DNA of 64,000 bases. Source: Actinomycetota bacterium. GTDB taxonomy: Bacteria; Actinomycetota; Acidimicrobiia; Acidimicrobiales; Ilumatobacteraceae. The translations under genes were made by a program, and so were the position numbers. Location of the stretch: contig JAPLAA010000104.1 of assembly GCA_026393475.1 (NCBI GenBank), forward strand, positions 62,001 to 126,000, written 5' to 3'. This document shows, one piece after another, positions 40,551-48,400 of this stretch. A model generated the notes under the pieces. The model searched no databases. It saw nothing but the letters and a program-made list of their open reading frames with translations, and was not told the origin of the DNA. Position 1 is the first letter of the stretch, and the number at the start of each line of letters is the position of its first letter.

Positions 40551-40946
40551 ATGACCGCATCGCACGTTCCCCCGGCCGGGCTCGGGCGCCTGTTCTCGCC
40601 CGCGGGGCCGGTCACCGAGCGTCGGGTGTCGGCGCGGGCCCCGGTGGAGCTGCCGGCCCGCTGGCGGCCGCTCGGCTCGCCCGAAGCGCACTCGTTGGCG
40701 CTGCTGTTCGACCTGTCGCCTCGCGGCGCACGCCTCGCCGGATGGATCGCCTTCGAGTTCGACCATGGCGACGAGATCGAGCTGCTCGCCGAACCCGACC
40801 TGGCCTGGCGGGCGCGGGTCGTGCGCGTCCTGGGCGGCGGCGAGTACGGCGTGCACTTCCTCGACGTCGCCCCGGCGGTGAAGCAACGCCTCATTCACAC
40901 CGTGGGCCTCGCCAGAGCGGGCCACGCGAGTTGGGCCGTCGACTGA
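40551..40946 (+). CDS. PilZ domain protein (c-di-GMP receptor)
   Basis: The 131-residue protein has the two PilZ ligand motifs: RRVSAR (RxxxR type) at about residue 24 and DLSPRGARL (D/NxSxxG) at about 54. It then follows a PilZ-like barrel ending EYGVHFLDVAPAVKQRL. It would bind the c-di-GMP made or removed by the adjacent enzyme. The gene begins 4 bp after the GGDEF-EAL stop, in one operon. Confidence 0.88.
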   Translation: MTASHVPPAGLGRLFSPAGPVTERRVSARAPVELPARWRPLGSPEAHSLALLFDLSPRGARLAGWIAFEFDHGDEIELLAEPDLAWRARVVRVLGGGEYGVHFLDVAPAVKQRLIHTVGLARAGHASWAVD

Positions 40947-40987
40947 CGGAGCTGCCGCGACATGTGTCGGCGCGATGACGCTCGATG

Positions 40988-41003
40988 TGTCGGCCGGCCG
41001 ACA
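40988..41003. other. Perfect 16-bp palindrome
   Basis: TGTCGGCCGGCCGACA at 40988-41003 follows the PilZ gene. It could be a protein-binding site or part of a hairpin ending the c-di-GMP operon. Confidence 0.5.
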
Positions 41004-41096
41004 GACCCGACGCGCTGACGGAGCGCATCATGTCCGGGTGATGCCACCGGGATGCTGCGTCGACCGACGCCGGCCCGCCGACGAGAGGACGAACCG

Positions 41097-41252
41097 ATGA
41101 ACGCGATCACCACCTCAGGGCGAACCTCGCGTGACGTCTCGAACGGCGGGACGCCCGAGCGGGACATGTCGCGTCGCCAGGCCGGCCTCGTCGCCGCTGC
41201 CTTGCTGCTGGCCCACCTCGCCACGCTCACCACAGCCGCGCTCGCCTTCTGA
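41097..41252 (+). CDS. 51-residue single-pass membrane protein
   Basis: The ATG at 41097 follows GAGAGGA by about 8 nt. The peptide has a polar Thr/Ser/Arg head and one hydrophobic helix (AGLVAAALLLAHLATLTTAALAF) that runs to the C-terminus. No family is recognised. An upstream ATG at 41052 would add 15 charged residues. The good ribosome binding site supports expression. Confidence 0.55.
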   Translation: MNAITTSGRTSRDVSNGGTPERDMSRRQAGLVAAALLLAHLATLTTAALAF

Positions 41253-41290
41253 TCCCCGGCGACGGAGGAGCCCATTCGTAGAGCCGGCGC

Positions 41291-41317
41291 GTCTCCGACC
41301 GGCACGTATCTCTAGTC
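41291..41317. other. attL of a fossil tyrosine-recombinase element
   Basis: Host arm GTCTCCGAC (41291-41299), shared core CGGCACGT (41300-41307, its last T also beginning the next arm), and element arm TATCTCTAGTC (41307-41317). The partner site is at 42333-42359. Confidence 0.6.
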
Positions 41318-41454
41318 CGATTGGGAGTGTCTTCGATGTATTGAGCGGGGGTGCCGGGTTGCGTGGCGGACGCGTTATCTCTAGCGCGTTCGGGGCCATC
41401 CCTGGGGGTGGGTGCGGCTGGTCGTACGGTCGGAGCGATGTTCGTCGGCTGCAC

Positions 41455-42162
41455 GTGATCGTTCATCCGGTCGTGATGCCGGGTCGTGCGATGGTGTCGT
41501 GGACGGTGCTGGGCGACGACGGCGCGGTGATCGATCCTGTCGATGTCTACCTTGGGTATCTGGCGGCGTTGGAGCGGTCACCGAACACGCAGCGGGCGTA
41601 CGCGACGAGCTTGAAGTTGTGGTTCGAGTTCCTTGCCGGGGTGAACCTCGCGTGGGACGCGGTTCGTGTCGATGATGTGGCGAGGTTCGTGTCGTGGTTG
41701 CGGTCGCCGGCCGAGAACGTGATCGTGCTCGCCGCCGGGACGGGTCTGCGGTCGCCGGCGACGGTGAATCGGCATCTGAGCGCGGTGTTCGGCTTCTACG
41801 AGCATCACGCCCGTTGCGGCGTCAGGGTCGCGTCGGAGTTGGTGGTGTGGCGTCACCTCGGTCGCGGTGCCTACAAGCCGTTCTTGCATCACGTGTCGGC
41901 CGGGAAACCGATCGCGACGCGCCCGGTGAAGTTGCGGGTCGCGAAGCGGACACCGCGGACGTTGAGCGCTGAGCAGTTGGTCACGGTGTTGGCGTCGCCG
42001 GTCCGGGCGCGTGACCGGTTCTTGTTGGCGTTGCTCGCCGAGACCGGGATGCGGATCGGCCAGGCGTTGGGGTTGCGTCACGCTGATTTCGTGAGCCGCT
42101 CGAAGGAGGTGCGGATCATGCCGCGGGCGGACAACTCGAACGGGGCGCGGGCCAAGCTGTGA
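41455..42162 (+). pseudogene. Truncated tyrosine recombinase (phage-type integrase)
   Basis: The open frame encodes 235 residues. The N-terminal SAM-like core-binding domain is present (SPNTQRAYATSLKLWFEFLAG), followed by the catalytic domain up to its first arginine (LLALLAETGMRIGQALGLRHAD). It then ends at RADNSNGARAKL; the histidine, second arginine and nucleophilic tyrosine are missing. The true start is unsure; GTG at 41455 fits (VIVHPVVMP). In this class a full protein is over 330 residues. The stop is directly joined to a tnpC-like fragment in the same frame, so an internal deletion is likely. Confidence 0.8.
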
Positions 42163-42270
42163 GCCCGCCTCGACGCCGCCCGCGAAGAGATCCGACACCT
42201 CCGAACCGACAACGCGAACATGCGCGCACAACTCGCACGCACCCTCGGCGAACGACGCCTCGACCACTGA
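42163..42270 (+). pseudogene. C-terminal fragment of a DUF6262/TnpC-like transposon protein
   Basis: Directly after the integrase stop, in the same frame, 35 codons read ARLDAAREEIRHLR, then DNANMRAQLARTLGERR, and stop at 42270. Such a heptad-like tail (LRxDNAxLRxQLAxxLG) ends TnpC/DUF6262 proteins of multi-gene tyrosine-recombinase transposons. No start or N-terminal half is present. Confidence 0.55.
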
Positions 42271-42582
42271 CCACTGCGACAACGACATGTCCACCACACA
42301 CCACCCCAGGCCACCCGCCGCATCTCACCATCGACTGGAGATAACGGCACGTCGGAGACGCCGGATCACTCGGCCAACGAGGTCACCAGGATCTCGGCGG
42401 TCTTCGGTTGCAGGGAACCGGAAACCGGCCGAGATACGGGCTGGATGGCGTGTGTGGCACGTGGGCTCGACGGGCTCACGGACTCGTGGACTCACGGACT
42501 CATGGTCACCTGGCACCCCGACCAACCGCGATCCAACTCGTCGATCACACGGGAAGTGGAGCGCTCGAGCCCACCGTGAGCC
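42271..42582. other. Gap without a gene, containing the element's right end
   Basis: Apart from attR, I see no supported coding sequence in this 312-bp stretch. From about 42465 there are short imperfect repeats of CTCACGGACTC, and GGTCACC occurs near both 42378 and 42503. Confidence 0.6.
42333..42359. other. attR of the fossil element
   Basis: Element arm GACTGGAGATA (42333-42343), core CGGCACGT (42345-42352) and host arm GTCGGAGAC (42351-42359). The host arm is the exact complement of the attL host arm. Confidence 0.6.
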
Positions 42583-43284
42583 TCATTCGTCGAAGCCGAC
42601 GAAGACGGTGGCATCAGCCACTGGCTTGCGTTCGGAGATCACCGCGTTCGCCGGGAAGGTCTCGTCCGGCCAGCCCAGAGCGACGCTCTTCATGATCACC
42701 TGGTCGTCGGCGATCCCGGCGTGCTCGCGCACCACGGGCGATTGCATGATGCCCTGGCTGTTGATCACCGCACCCAGCCCGCGAGACCAAGCGGCGTTGA
42801 CCAGTGCGGTGGTCACGGCGCCGCAGTCGAATGGTGCGTCGTCGCTGCCGTCGAGCACGCGGTCATAGGTGACGATCACGCAGACCGGCGCGTCGAATTG
42901 CCGAAAGCCGCGCAACACCCAGTCCTGGCGACCCTGCTTGTCCTCGCGGGCGATCCCCATCGCGCCGAAGAGTTGCTTCGCAACAGCCACCTGTCGGTCG
43001 CGGTGCTGCCCGGTGAATGCCTCGCCGAAGCGGAACTCGCGCGACTGCGGTACGCCTGCCAGATTTCGTTCGGTGTTGCCGGCTCGGATGCGATCCAGGG
43101 GCTCGCCGGTGATGATGTAGAAGTTCCACGGCTGCGTGTTCATCGACGACGGCGCGCGCATGGCCAGCGCGATGATCTCCTCGATCAGCGCCCGAGGGAC
43201 GGGGTCGGGCTTGTAGCCGCGGATGCTCCGTCGACCGAGGATGACGTCGTCATACGACATCGAGAACCCCTTCGGATTGGGCAT
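42583..43284 (-). CDS. Nitroreductase family protein
   Basis: The 233-residue flavoprotein matches nitroreductases: VILGRRSIRGYKPDPVP at the FMN phosphate site, MRAPSSMNTQPWNFYIITG, and a late LGAVINSQGI followed by VALGWPDE. It would reduce nitroaromatics, quinones or enones with NAD(P)H; the substrate is unknown. The ATG at 43284 has GAGAGGA 7 nt upstream; a frame to 43485 is open but not conserved. It sits between the fossil element and recG. Confidence 0.88.
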   Translation of the reverse strand: MPNPKGFSMSYDDVILGRRSIRGYKPDPVPRALIEEIIALAMRAPSSMNTQPWNFYIITGEPLDRIRAGNTERNLAGVPQSREFRFGEAFTGQHRDRQVAVAKQLFGAMGIAREDKQGRQDWVLRGFRQFDAPVCVIVTYDRVLDGSDDAPFDCGAVTTALVNAAWSRGLGAVINSQGIMQSPVVREHAGIADDQVIMKSVALGWPDETFPANAVISERKPVADATVFVGFDE

Positions 43285-43520
43285 GGATGGTCCTCTCGGA
43301 TGGATGGTCGGCGTCGGCGTGCGGTCACGACCGAACGGATCGCCAAGTGTGACCGACACCGCCGCCGGACTGATCACCGGCCCATCTCCGGCGGTGCCGG
43401 CCACGCACAACTCCGGACCACCGTCGCTGATCGCTCCGTCCAGAACGGCGCATCCGTGCTGCCCCCTACCGCCGGTCGACATCACGAACGACCTCCACCA
43501 CCGGAGTCCTCGCGAGCCAC

Positions 43521-45689
43521 TCAGCTCTTGAAGAGGAACTCCTCGTCGTCGCTGCTGAACAGCAGGCGGAGCTCATCGGCGAGGACCTCGTGGTCGGCGA
43601 GTTCGGGATCGGGGTCGACCAGTTCGAACGCGGCCTCGCGCGCCTGCTCGACGAGCTCGCGGTCGCGACGCAGCGACGCCAGGCGCAGATCGCTGCGACC
43701 CTTCTGCGCCGTGTTCATGATCGTGCCCTCGCCACGCAGGTCGAGGTCGACCTCGGCCAGGTAGAAGCCGTCGGTGCTCTCGACGAGCGCCTGGATGCGC
43801 GGGTTGTCGGTGGGGTTGTCGGGATCGGGCTGGGTGACCAGCCAGCACCGCGACGCGTGCTGGCCACGACCGACCCGGCCCCGCAGCTGGTGCAGCTGGG
43901 CGATGCCGAACCGGTCGGCATCGAGGATCACCATGATCGTCGCGTTCGGCACGTCGACACCGACCTCGATCACGGTGGTCGACACGAGCACGTCGGTGAG
44001 GCCCGCCCGGAAGCGGTCCATCACGGCCTCCTTCTCGGCCGACGGCATCTTGCCGTGGAGGAGCGCGAGCCGCAGGCCGTACAGCTCGCCGCCGGAGAGC
44101 TCCTCGAACGTCTCCTGGGCGCTCGCGAGTTCGAGCTTCTCGCTCTCGCCGATGAGCGGGCACACGACGTACGCCTGCCGACCCGCCTTCACCTCCTCGC
44201 GCACGTCGGCCCACACGTTGGCCTCGTCGAGCGGTCCGTTCGCCCAGTGCGTGGTGATGGGTGTGCGTCCGGGCGGCAGCTCGTCGAGCACGCTGACGTC
44301 GAGGTCGCCGTAGACCGTCATCGCGGCCGTGCGCGGGATCGGCGTGGCCGTCATCACCAGCACGTCGGGGACCGCTCCCCCGGCAGCCTTGTCGCGCAAC
44401 GCCGCGCGCTGTTCGACGCCGAACCGGTGCTGTTCGTCGACGACCACCACACCGAGGCTCTCGAACGCGACCGCGTCCTGGATGAGGGCGTGCGTGCCGA
44501 TCGCGATGTCGACCCCGCCGTCGGCCAGGCCGGCCAGCACGTCCTTGCGATCGCCGCCGGTGACCCGGTTGGTGAGCAACTCGACGCGCAGCGGACGATC
44601 GCCGAACAGGTTGCCCGGATCGGGCACCGTGACGTCGGCGAGCAGTCGCCGCACACCGGCGGCGTGCTGCTCGGCGAGCACCTCGGTCGGCGCCATCAGC
44701 GCCGCCTGGTGGCCGCCCTGCACGGCCGTGAGCATGGCGCTGACGGCGACCAGGGTCTTTCCGGCACCGACGTCGCCCTGCAGCAGCCGGTGCATCGGGT
44801 GCACACCCTCGAGGTCGCGCTCGATCTCGGCGATCACCCGCTGCTGCGCACCGGTGAGCTCGTACGGCAATGCCGCACGAAGCCTCGGGACGAGCTCACC
44901 CTCGATCACGTGGCGGATGCCCTTGGCCTCGCGTTCCATCGCCCGCTTGCGCATCACGAGCACGGTCTGCACACGCAGGAGTTCGTCGAACGCGAGGCGG
45001 CGGCGGGCGCGCGCCTGGTCGGCCATCGTCTCGGGCAGGTGGATCAGCCGGAGCGCATCGGTGCGGTCGAGCAGGCCGAGGCGCTGCTGGATGCTCCACG
45101 GGACCGGGTCGGCGATGCCGCGGGCCATGCACCGTTCGAGCGCGTTCTCGACGAACCCGGCGATCTCCCAGGTGGTGATCGACGCCTTCTCGCTCTGCGG
45201 GTAGATGGGGACGATGCGGCCGGTGCGGTCACCGATGAGATCGACGATCGGGTTCGTCATCTGCAGCCCGCCGCGGAACACCTCGGGCTTGCCGAACAGC
45301 GAGATGTTGAGCCCCTCCGCGAGTTGCTTCTCGCGCCACGGCTGGTTGAAGAAGGTGATGCTCAGTCGACCGCTGCCGTCACCCACCACGGCGTTGACCA
45401 TCGTCTTGCGGTTCTTCGTGACCCGCTTGGTGACGCTGCGCACGGCGACGAGGACGAGCGCCTCCTTGCCCACCTCGAGGTCGCTCACTCGCGCCTCGTT
45501 CGTGCGGTCGACCCAGCGCCGGGGGTAGAAGGTGACGAGGTCGAGCACGGTGGAGATGCCCACCTCCCGCAGCGCCGCCAGCTTGCGCTCACCGACGCCG
45601 CGGATGCGGTCGACGCCGATCGCGTCGAGGTCGCGCAACGACAACGGCCGATGCTGAGGGGTGGGCACCGCAGTCGGGTCGTCGCTCAT
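43521..45689 (-). CDS. recG: ATP-dependent DNA helicase RecG
   Basis: RecG reverses stalled replication forks. The 722-residue protein has the wedge/OB region (about 60-170), Walker A (LLQGDVGAGKTLVA), DEQHRFG, the TATPIPRT segment and motif VI (GRVGRGQHAS). The length is normal. In other actinobacteria the next gene is rsmD; here an inserted block intervenes. It follows the DAK2 gene by 45 bp. Confidence 0.97.
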   Translation of the reverse strand: MSDDPTAVPTPQHRPLSLRDLDAIGVDRIRGVGERKLAALREVGISTVLDLVTFYPRRWVDRTNEARVSDLEVGKEALVLVAVRSVTKRVTKNRKTMVNAVVGDGSGRLSITFFNQPWREKQLAEGLNISLFGKPEVFRGGLQMTNPIVDLIGDRTGRIVPIYPQSEKASITTWEIAGFVENALERCMARGIADPVPWSIQQRLGLLDRTDALRLIHLPETMADQARARRRLAFDELLRVQTVLVMRKRAMEREAKGIRHVIEGELVPRLRAALPYELTGAQQRVIAEIERDLEGVHPMHRLLQGDVGAGKTLVAVSAMLTAVQGGHQAALMAPTEVLAEQHAAGVRRLLADVTVPDPGNLFGDRPLRVELLTNRVTGGDRKDVLAGLADGGVDIAIGTHALIQDAVAFESLGVVVVDEQHRFGVEQRAALRDKAAGGAVPDVLVMTATPIPRTAAMTVYGDLDVSVLDELPPGRTPITTHWANGPLDEANVWADVREEVKAGRQAYVVCPLIGESEKLELASAQETFEELSGGELYGLRLALLHGKMPSAEKEAVMDRFRAGLTDVLVSTTVIEVGVDVPNATIMVILDADRFGIAQLHQLRGRVGRGQHASRCWLVTQPDPDNPTDNPRIQALVESTDGFYLAEVDLDLRGEGTIMNTAQKGRSDLRLASLRRDRELVEQAREAAFELVDPDPELADHEVLADELRLLFSSDDEEFLFKS

Positions 45690-45734
45690 CGCCGTGTCAC
45701 CCGACCAGCACCGACTCGACGTCGCGGTGCGGGC

Positions 45735-47417
45735 TCATTCCACGCCGAAGAGGAACGGATAGAGCGGCTGGCCTCCGTGGTGGATCTCGACCTGCACCTG
45801 GGGCAGCTGGTCGTGCAACCACGCGGCGATCGATTCGGTGGTGGCGGCGATCGCGTCGACACCGGTGACGATCGTGACGATCTCGCGGCCGGGGCCGACC
45901 AGCTGCCCGAGCAGCTCGATCGCCACCTCGGTGACCGTGGAACCGACCGCCACGATGCCGTCGCCTCGCACCAGGCCGATCCAGTCGCCCTCGGCGATCG
46001 GGCCGGCGGGGCTCGCCGTCGCACGAACCGCCTGCGTGACCTCGCCGGTGGCGACCGACGCCGCGGCGTCGGTCATCTCCTCGGCGTTGGCGTCGACGTC
46101 GGCCTCGGGGTCGTACACCACGAGCGCGGCCAAGGCCTCGGGCATCGACCGGGTGGGCACCACCACGATGCGCTTCGAGCTCAGGGCATCGAGCTGCTCT
46201 GCCGCCGGGATGATGTTCTTGTTGTTGGGCAGGACCACCACCTGCTCAGCGTTGACCGCCTCGACCGCGGCCAGGAGCTCGGCCGTGGAGGGGTTGAGCG
46301 TCTGGCCACCGGTGACCACGCCCTGCACGCCGAGGTTGCCGAACAACTCGACCAGGCCATCGCCGCTCGCCACGGCCACCACGGCGCACGTGACGGGCGG
46401 GAGCGACGTGGCGTGCCCGGTGAAGGGTGGATGGCCACCGTGGAGGGCGGCTTCCCGGTGTGCGTGCTCCTCGGCCATCTCCTCGAACAGGTCGGTGACC
46501 CTGATCTGGCGCGGGCGCCCGTCGAGGTCGAGCGCCACTTCGATCGCGGCGCCGATGTCGTTGGTGTGCACGTGGCAGTTCCACAGCCCGTCGCCGCCCA
46601 CCACCACGATCGAGTCGCCGATGGCACCCCAGCCCTGCTTGAACGCCTCGATCCGGTCGTCGGCCAGGTCGAGGAAGTACATCACCTCGTAGCGGAGCTC
46701 GGAGACGTCGACCTCACCGTCGGCGGCGGCGTGGCGGTGTGCCGCCGCCTCGAGCTGCTCGGCCGACGGGCCGGGGCCCTCGTCGGGCTCGGGCAAGGGC
46801 TCGCCGTCGACCACGTGCAACGCAGCGTCGAGCAGCAACACGAACCCGGCACCGCCCGCGTCGACCACTCCGGCGTCTTTCAGCACCGGCAGCAGGTCGG
46901 GGGTGCGGGCCAACGCCTCGCGCGCCGACGCCCGGGCCGAGTGGAGCACCGCGGCGAGCGAGCCGCCGCCGTCGGCGGTGACGCCCGCACCGTCGGCCGC
47001 GGCACGCACGACGGTGAGGATCGTGCCCTCGATCGGCTTGAGGACGGCCTGGTAGGCAGCGGTCGACGCGGCACGCAGGCCGGCGGCGACGGTGGCACCG
47101 GTCGCCTCCCCGGCGTCGCGCAGGGTGCCGGCCAGGCCGCGCAGGATCTGGCTGAGGATCACACCGCTGTTGCCCCGTGCGCCCATGAGCGAGCCGTGGC
47201 TGATCGCGTCGCACGTGGGGGCCAGCCCCGCGTCGGCCTGGTCGAGCTCGGCCACGACGGCATCGAGGGTGCGGGCCATGTTGGTGCCGGTGTCGCCGTC
47301 GGGCACCGGATACACGTTCAGCCGGTTGATGCCCGCCTGGTGGACCTTCAGGTGGTCGCGGAACGTGACGACGGTGCTGCGCAGGGCTTCGGCGGACAGG
47401 AGCTCGAGGGTCGGCAC
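45735..47417 (-). CDS. DAK2-domain fatty acid kinase-like protein (FakA/YloV family)
   Basis: The 560-residue protein has an N-terminal DAK2 kinase domain with the Mg-binding NVYPVPDGDTGTNM and GARGNSGVILSQ, and a C-terminal EDD-like domain (about 290-560, VVTGGQTLNPST, VLPNNKN). FakA phosphorylates fatty acids bound to a FakB partner. No FakB gene is in the window. The GTG at 47417 has TAGTCT 7 nt upstream. The rpmB-DAK2-recG order is conserved. Confidence 0.92.
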   Translation of the reverse strand: MPTLELLSAEALRSTVVTFRDHLKVHQAGINRLNVYPVPDGDTGTNMARTLDAVVAELDQADAGLAPTCDAISHGSLMGARGNSGVILSQILRGLAGTLRDAGEATGATVAAGLRAASTAAYQAVLKPIEGTILTVVRAAADGAGVTADGGGSLAAVLHSARASAREALARTPDLLPVLKDAGVVDAGGAGFVLLLDAALHVVDGEPLPEPDEGPGPSAEQLEAAAHRHAAADGEVDVSELRYEVMYFLDLADDRIEAFKQGWGAIGDSIVVVGGDGLWNCHVHTNDIGAAIEVALDLDGRPRQIRVTDLFEEMAEEHAHREAALHGGHPPFTGHATSLPPVTCAVVAVASGDGLVELFGNLGVQGVVTGGQTLNPSTAELLAAVEAVNAEQVVVLPNNKNIIPAAEQLDALSSKRIVVVPTRSMPEALAALVVYDPEADVDANAEEMTDAAASVATGEVTQAVRATASPAGPIAEGDWIGLVRGDGIVAVGSTVTEVAIELLGQLVGPGREIVTIVTGVDAIAATTESIAAWLHDQLPQVQVEIHHGGQPLYPFLFGVE

Positions 47418-47424
47418 GCCCGAC

Positions 47425-47430
47425 AGACTA
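47425..47430 (-). promoter_or_regulatory. Predicted -10 box TAGTCT of leaderless DAK2 gene
   Basis: Read on the minus strand, TAGTCT lies 7 nt before the GTG at 47417. Confidence 0.5.
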
Positions 47431-47585
47431 GGGCCGCCCCGCCCGGGGTCGCCCTCCCTGCCGAGGGTGAGGCGACGGGCGACAGCGGAGGGATACCCCC
47501 ATCACCCGCGACGATGGCCGGCAGGTCGTGAGAGACGGACCACCTTCCGGCGCACAACGCTTGGGGAACCGGCCGCGACCGCTGA

Positions 47586-47591
47586 TATCGT
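47586..47591 (+). promoter_or_regulatory. Possible -10 box TATCGT of rpmB
   Basis: TATCGT, with TTGGGG about 19 nt upstream, would give rpmB a leader of about 115-120 nt, long enough for a regulatory structure. The rest of the 298-bp gap between the DAK2 and rpmB starts shows nothing else I can support. Confidence 0.35.
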
Positions 47592-47715
47592 TTTCTAGCC
47601 CTGTGGCGCGAGTGCTCTCGAATGTGCCGTCGCGACGAACCGGGCCGCGGAAACCGCGAGTAGAAGAACTCCATCAGGTCGGGCCCGGGTCCGATCGGTC
47701 GAAAGAAGGCGTGTC

Positions 47716-47907
47716 ATGGCAGCAGTTTGTGAAGTGTGCGGAAAGGGCCCGAGCTGGGGCATGGCCGTGTCGCACTCGCACCGTCGTACCAAGCGGCGCT
47801 GGAGCCCGAACATCCAGCGTGTGCGTGCCATGGTCGGCGGGACGCCCAAGCGCCTCCACGTCTGCACCGGCTGCATCAAGAGCGGCAAAGTCGTCAAGGT
47901 CGGCTGA
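47716..47907 (+). CDS. rpmB: 50S ribosomal protein L28 (zinc-binding type)
   Basis: The 63-residue protein starts [14 protein letters not shown] and ends [15 protein letters not shown], so it keeps two CXXC pairs of the zinc-binding L28 form. The middle [15 protein letters not shown] is typical. A purine-rich GAAAGAAGG precedes the ATG. It is divergent from the DAK2 gene and is followed 7 bp later by a small cold-shock-like gene. Confidence 0.96.
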   Translation: MAAVCEVCGKGPSWGMAVSHSHRRTKRRWSPNIQRVRAMVGGTPKRLHVCTGCIKSGKVVKVG

Positions 47908-47914
47908 GGCACCC

Positions 47915-48136
47915 GTGCAGGGCGTCATCAAGTCGTACGACCCCTCCACGGGGGACGGCGTCGTGGTGCGCGACACCGACATGTCCGAACACGATCTGGC
48001 GCCCGACGCGCTGGAGGGATCGGTGTTCCGGATGCTCCGCCAGGGGCAGCGGGTCGTGTTCGACCTCGACGACAATCAGCGGGCCTCGCGCCTGCGCCTC
48101 GGCTCCGAAGTCGACATGGGAACGCCCGGCCAGTAG
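47915..48136 (+). CDS. Small cold-shock-domain-like protein
   Basis: The 73-residue protein starts VQGVIKSYDPSTGDGVVV from a GTG and ends EGSVFRMLRQGQRVVFDLD then LRLGSEVDMGTPGQ. The pattern (GVIKSYDP..GDG, GQRVVFDLD) resembles a cold-shock OB fold but lacks clear RNP1/RNP2 aromatics, so nucleic acid binding is only possible. Its stop codon lies in the loop of a terminator. It is co-transcribed with rpmB. Confidence 0.75.
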   Translation: MQGVIKSYDPSTGDGVVVRDTDMSEHDLAPDALEGSVFRMLRQGQRVVFDLDDNQRASRLRLGSEVDMGTPGQ

Positions 48137-48150
48137 GCCGGGCGTTTGTT
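48121..48150 (+). terminator. Intrinsic terminator after rpmB and the cold-shock-like gene
   Basis: AACGCCCGGCC (48121-48131) and its exact complement (48136-48146) form an 11-bp stem with a 4-nt loop, followed by a T-rich TGTT. This is the only hairpin in the window with a good U-tract. Confidence 0.85.
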
Positions 48151-48213
48151 CATTCCGACCACAATCTGTTCCAACGATCGGCCATCTCCCGAACTCATCG
48201 CTCGTGGGCCGTT

Positions 48214-48255
48214 CGATCCATTGACATCGATGTCCGGGCCTGCGATCCCTTGACA
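48214..48255 (+). promoter_or_regulatory. Direct repeat with two TTGACA boxes upstream of pckG
   Basis: CGATCCATTGACA at 48214-48226 and CGATCCCTTGACA at 48243-48255 are near-identical, 29 bp apart. TTGACA could be a -35 element, or the repeat could be a regulator site. The rest of the 250-bp leader holds short AGCAATC repeats at about 48302-48334. Confidence 0.45.
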
Positions 48256-48400
48256 ACCGGGCCTCGTGCGCCAGCACGGTGATCCCCGCAGCCGCAGTTT
48301 CGAGCAATCTCGAGCAATCAGCAGCAATCAGCAGCACGCAACCCCTCCACCAGTTCCCAGCACACCGGCGCAGCGTCGCGTCGACGTAAGGAGTTCCCCG

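Larger units (their letters stand above)
41300..42352. mobile_element. Remnant of an integrative element of the tyrosine-recombinase (TnpA/TnpC-like) class
   Basis: The segment between two direct copies of CGGCACGT (41300-41307 and 42345-42352) holds a truncated integrase and the last codons of a DUF6262/TnpC-like gene. The ends carry near-inverted arms, TATCTCTAGTC and GACTGGAGATA. A further arm-like copy (TTATCTCTAG) is at 41375. Codon use has many TTG and GTG codons and is unlike the neighbours. Most of the element is lost, so it can no longer move by itself. Confidence 0.7.

Noticed and set aside
41335-41340. GATGTA, the Tn554 insertion core, near the element's left end
   Set aside because: The hexamer is not repeated at the other end, whereas CGGCACGT with inverted arms explains both ends.
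43590-47531. Long open frame (over 1,300 codons) on the plus strand opposite recG and the DAK2 gene
   Set aside because: It is antisense to two well-recognised genes, with His/Asp/Arg-rich sequence and no recognisable domain.
48205-48225. tRNA-like T-loop GTTCGATCC
   Set aside because: No matching acceptor, D or anticodon stems can be built around it, and flanking bases do not pair.
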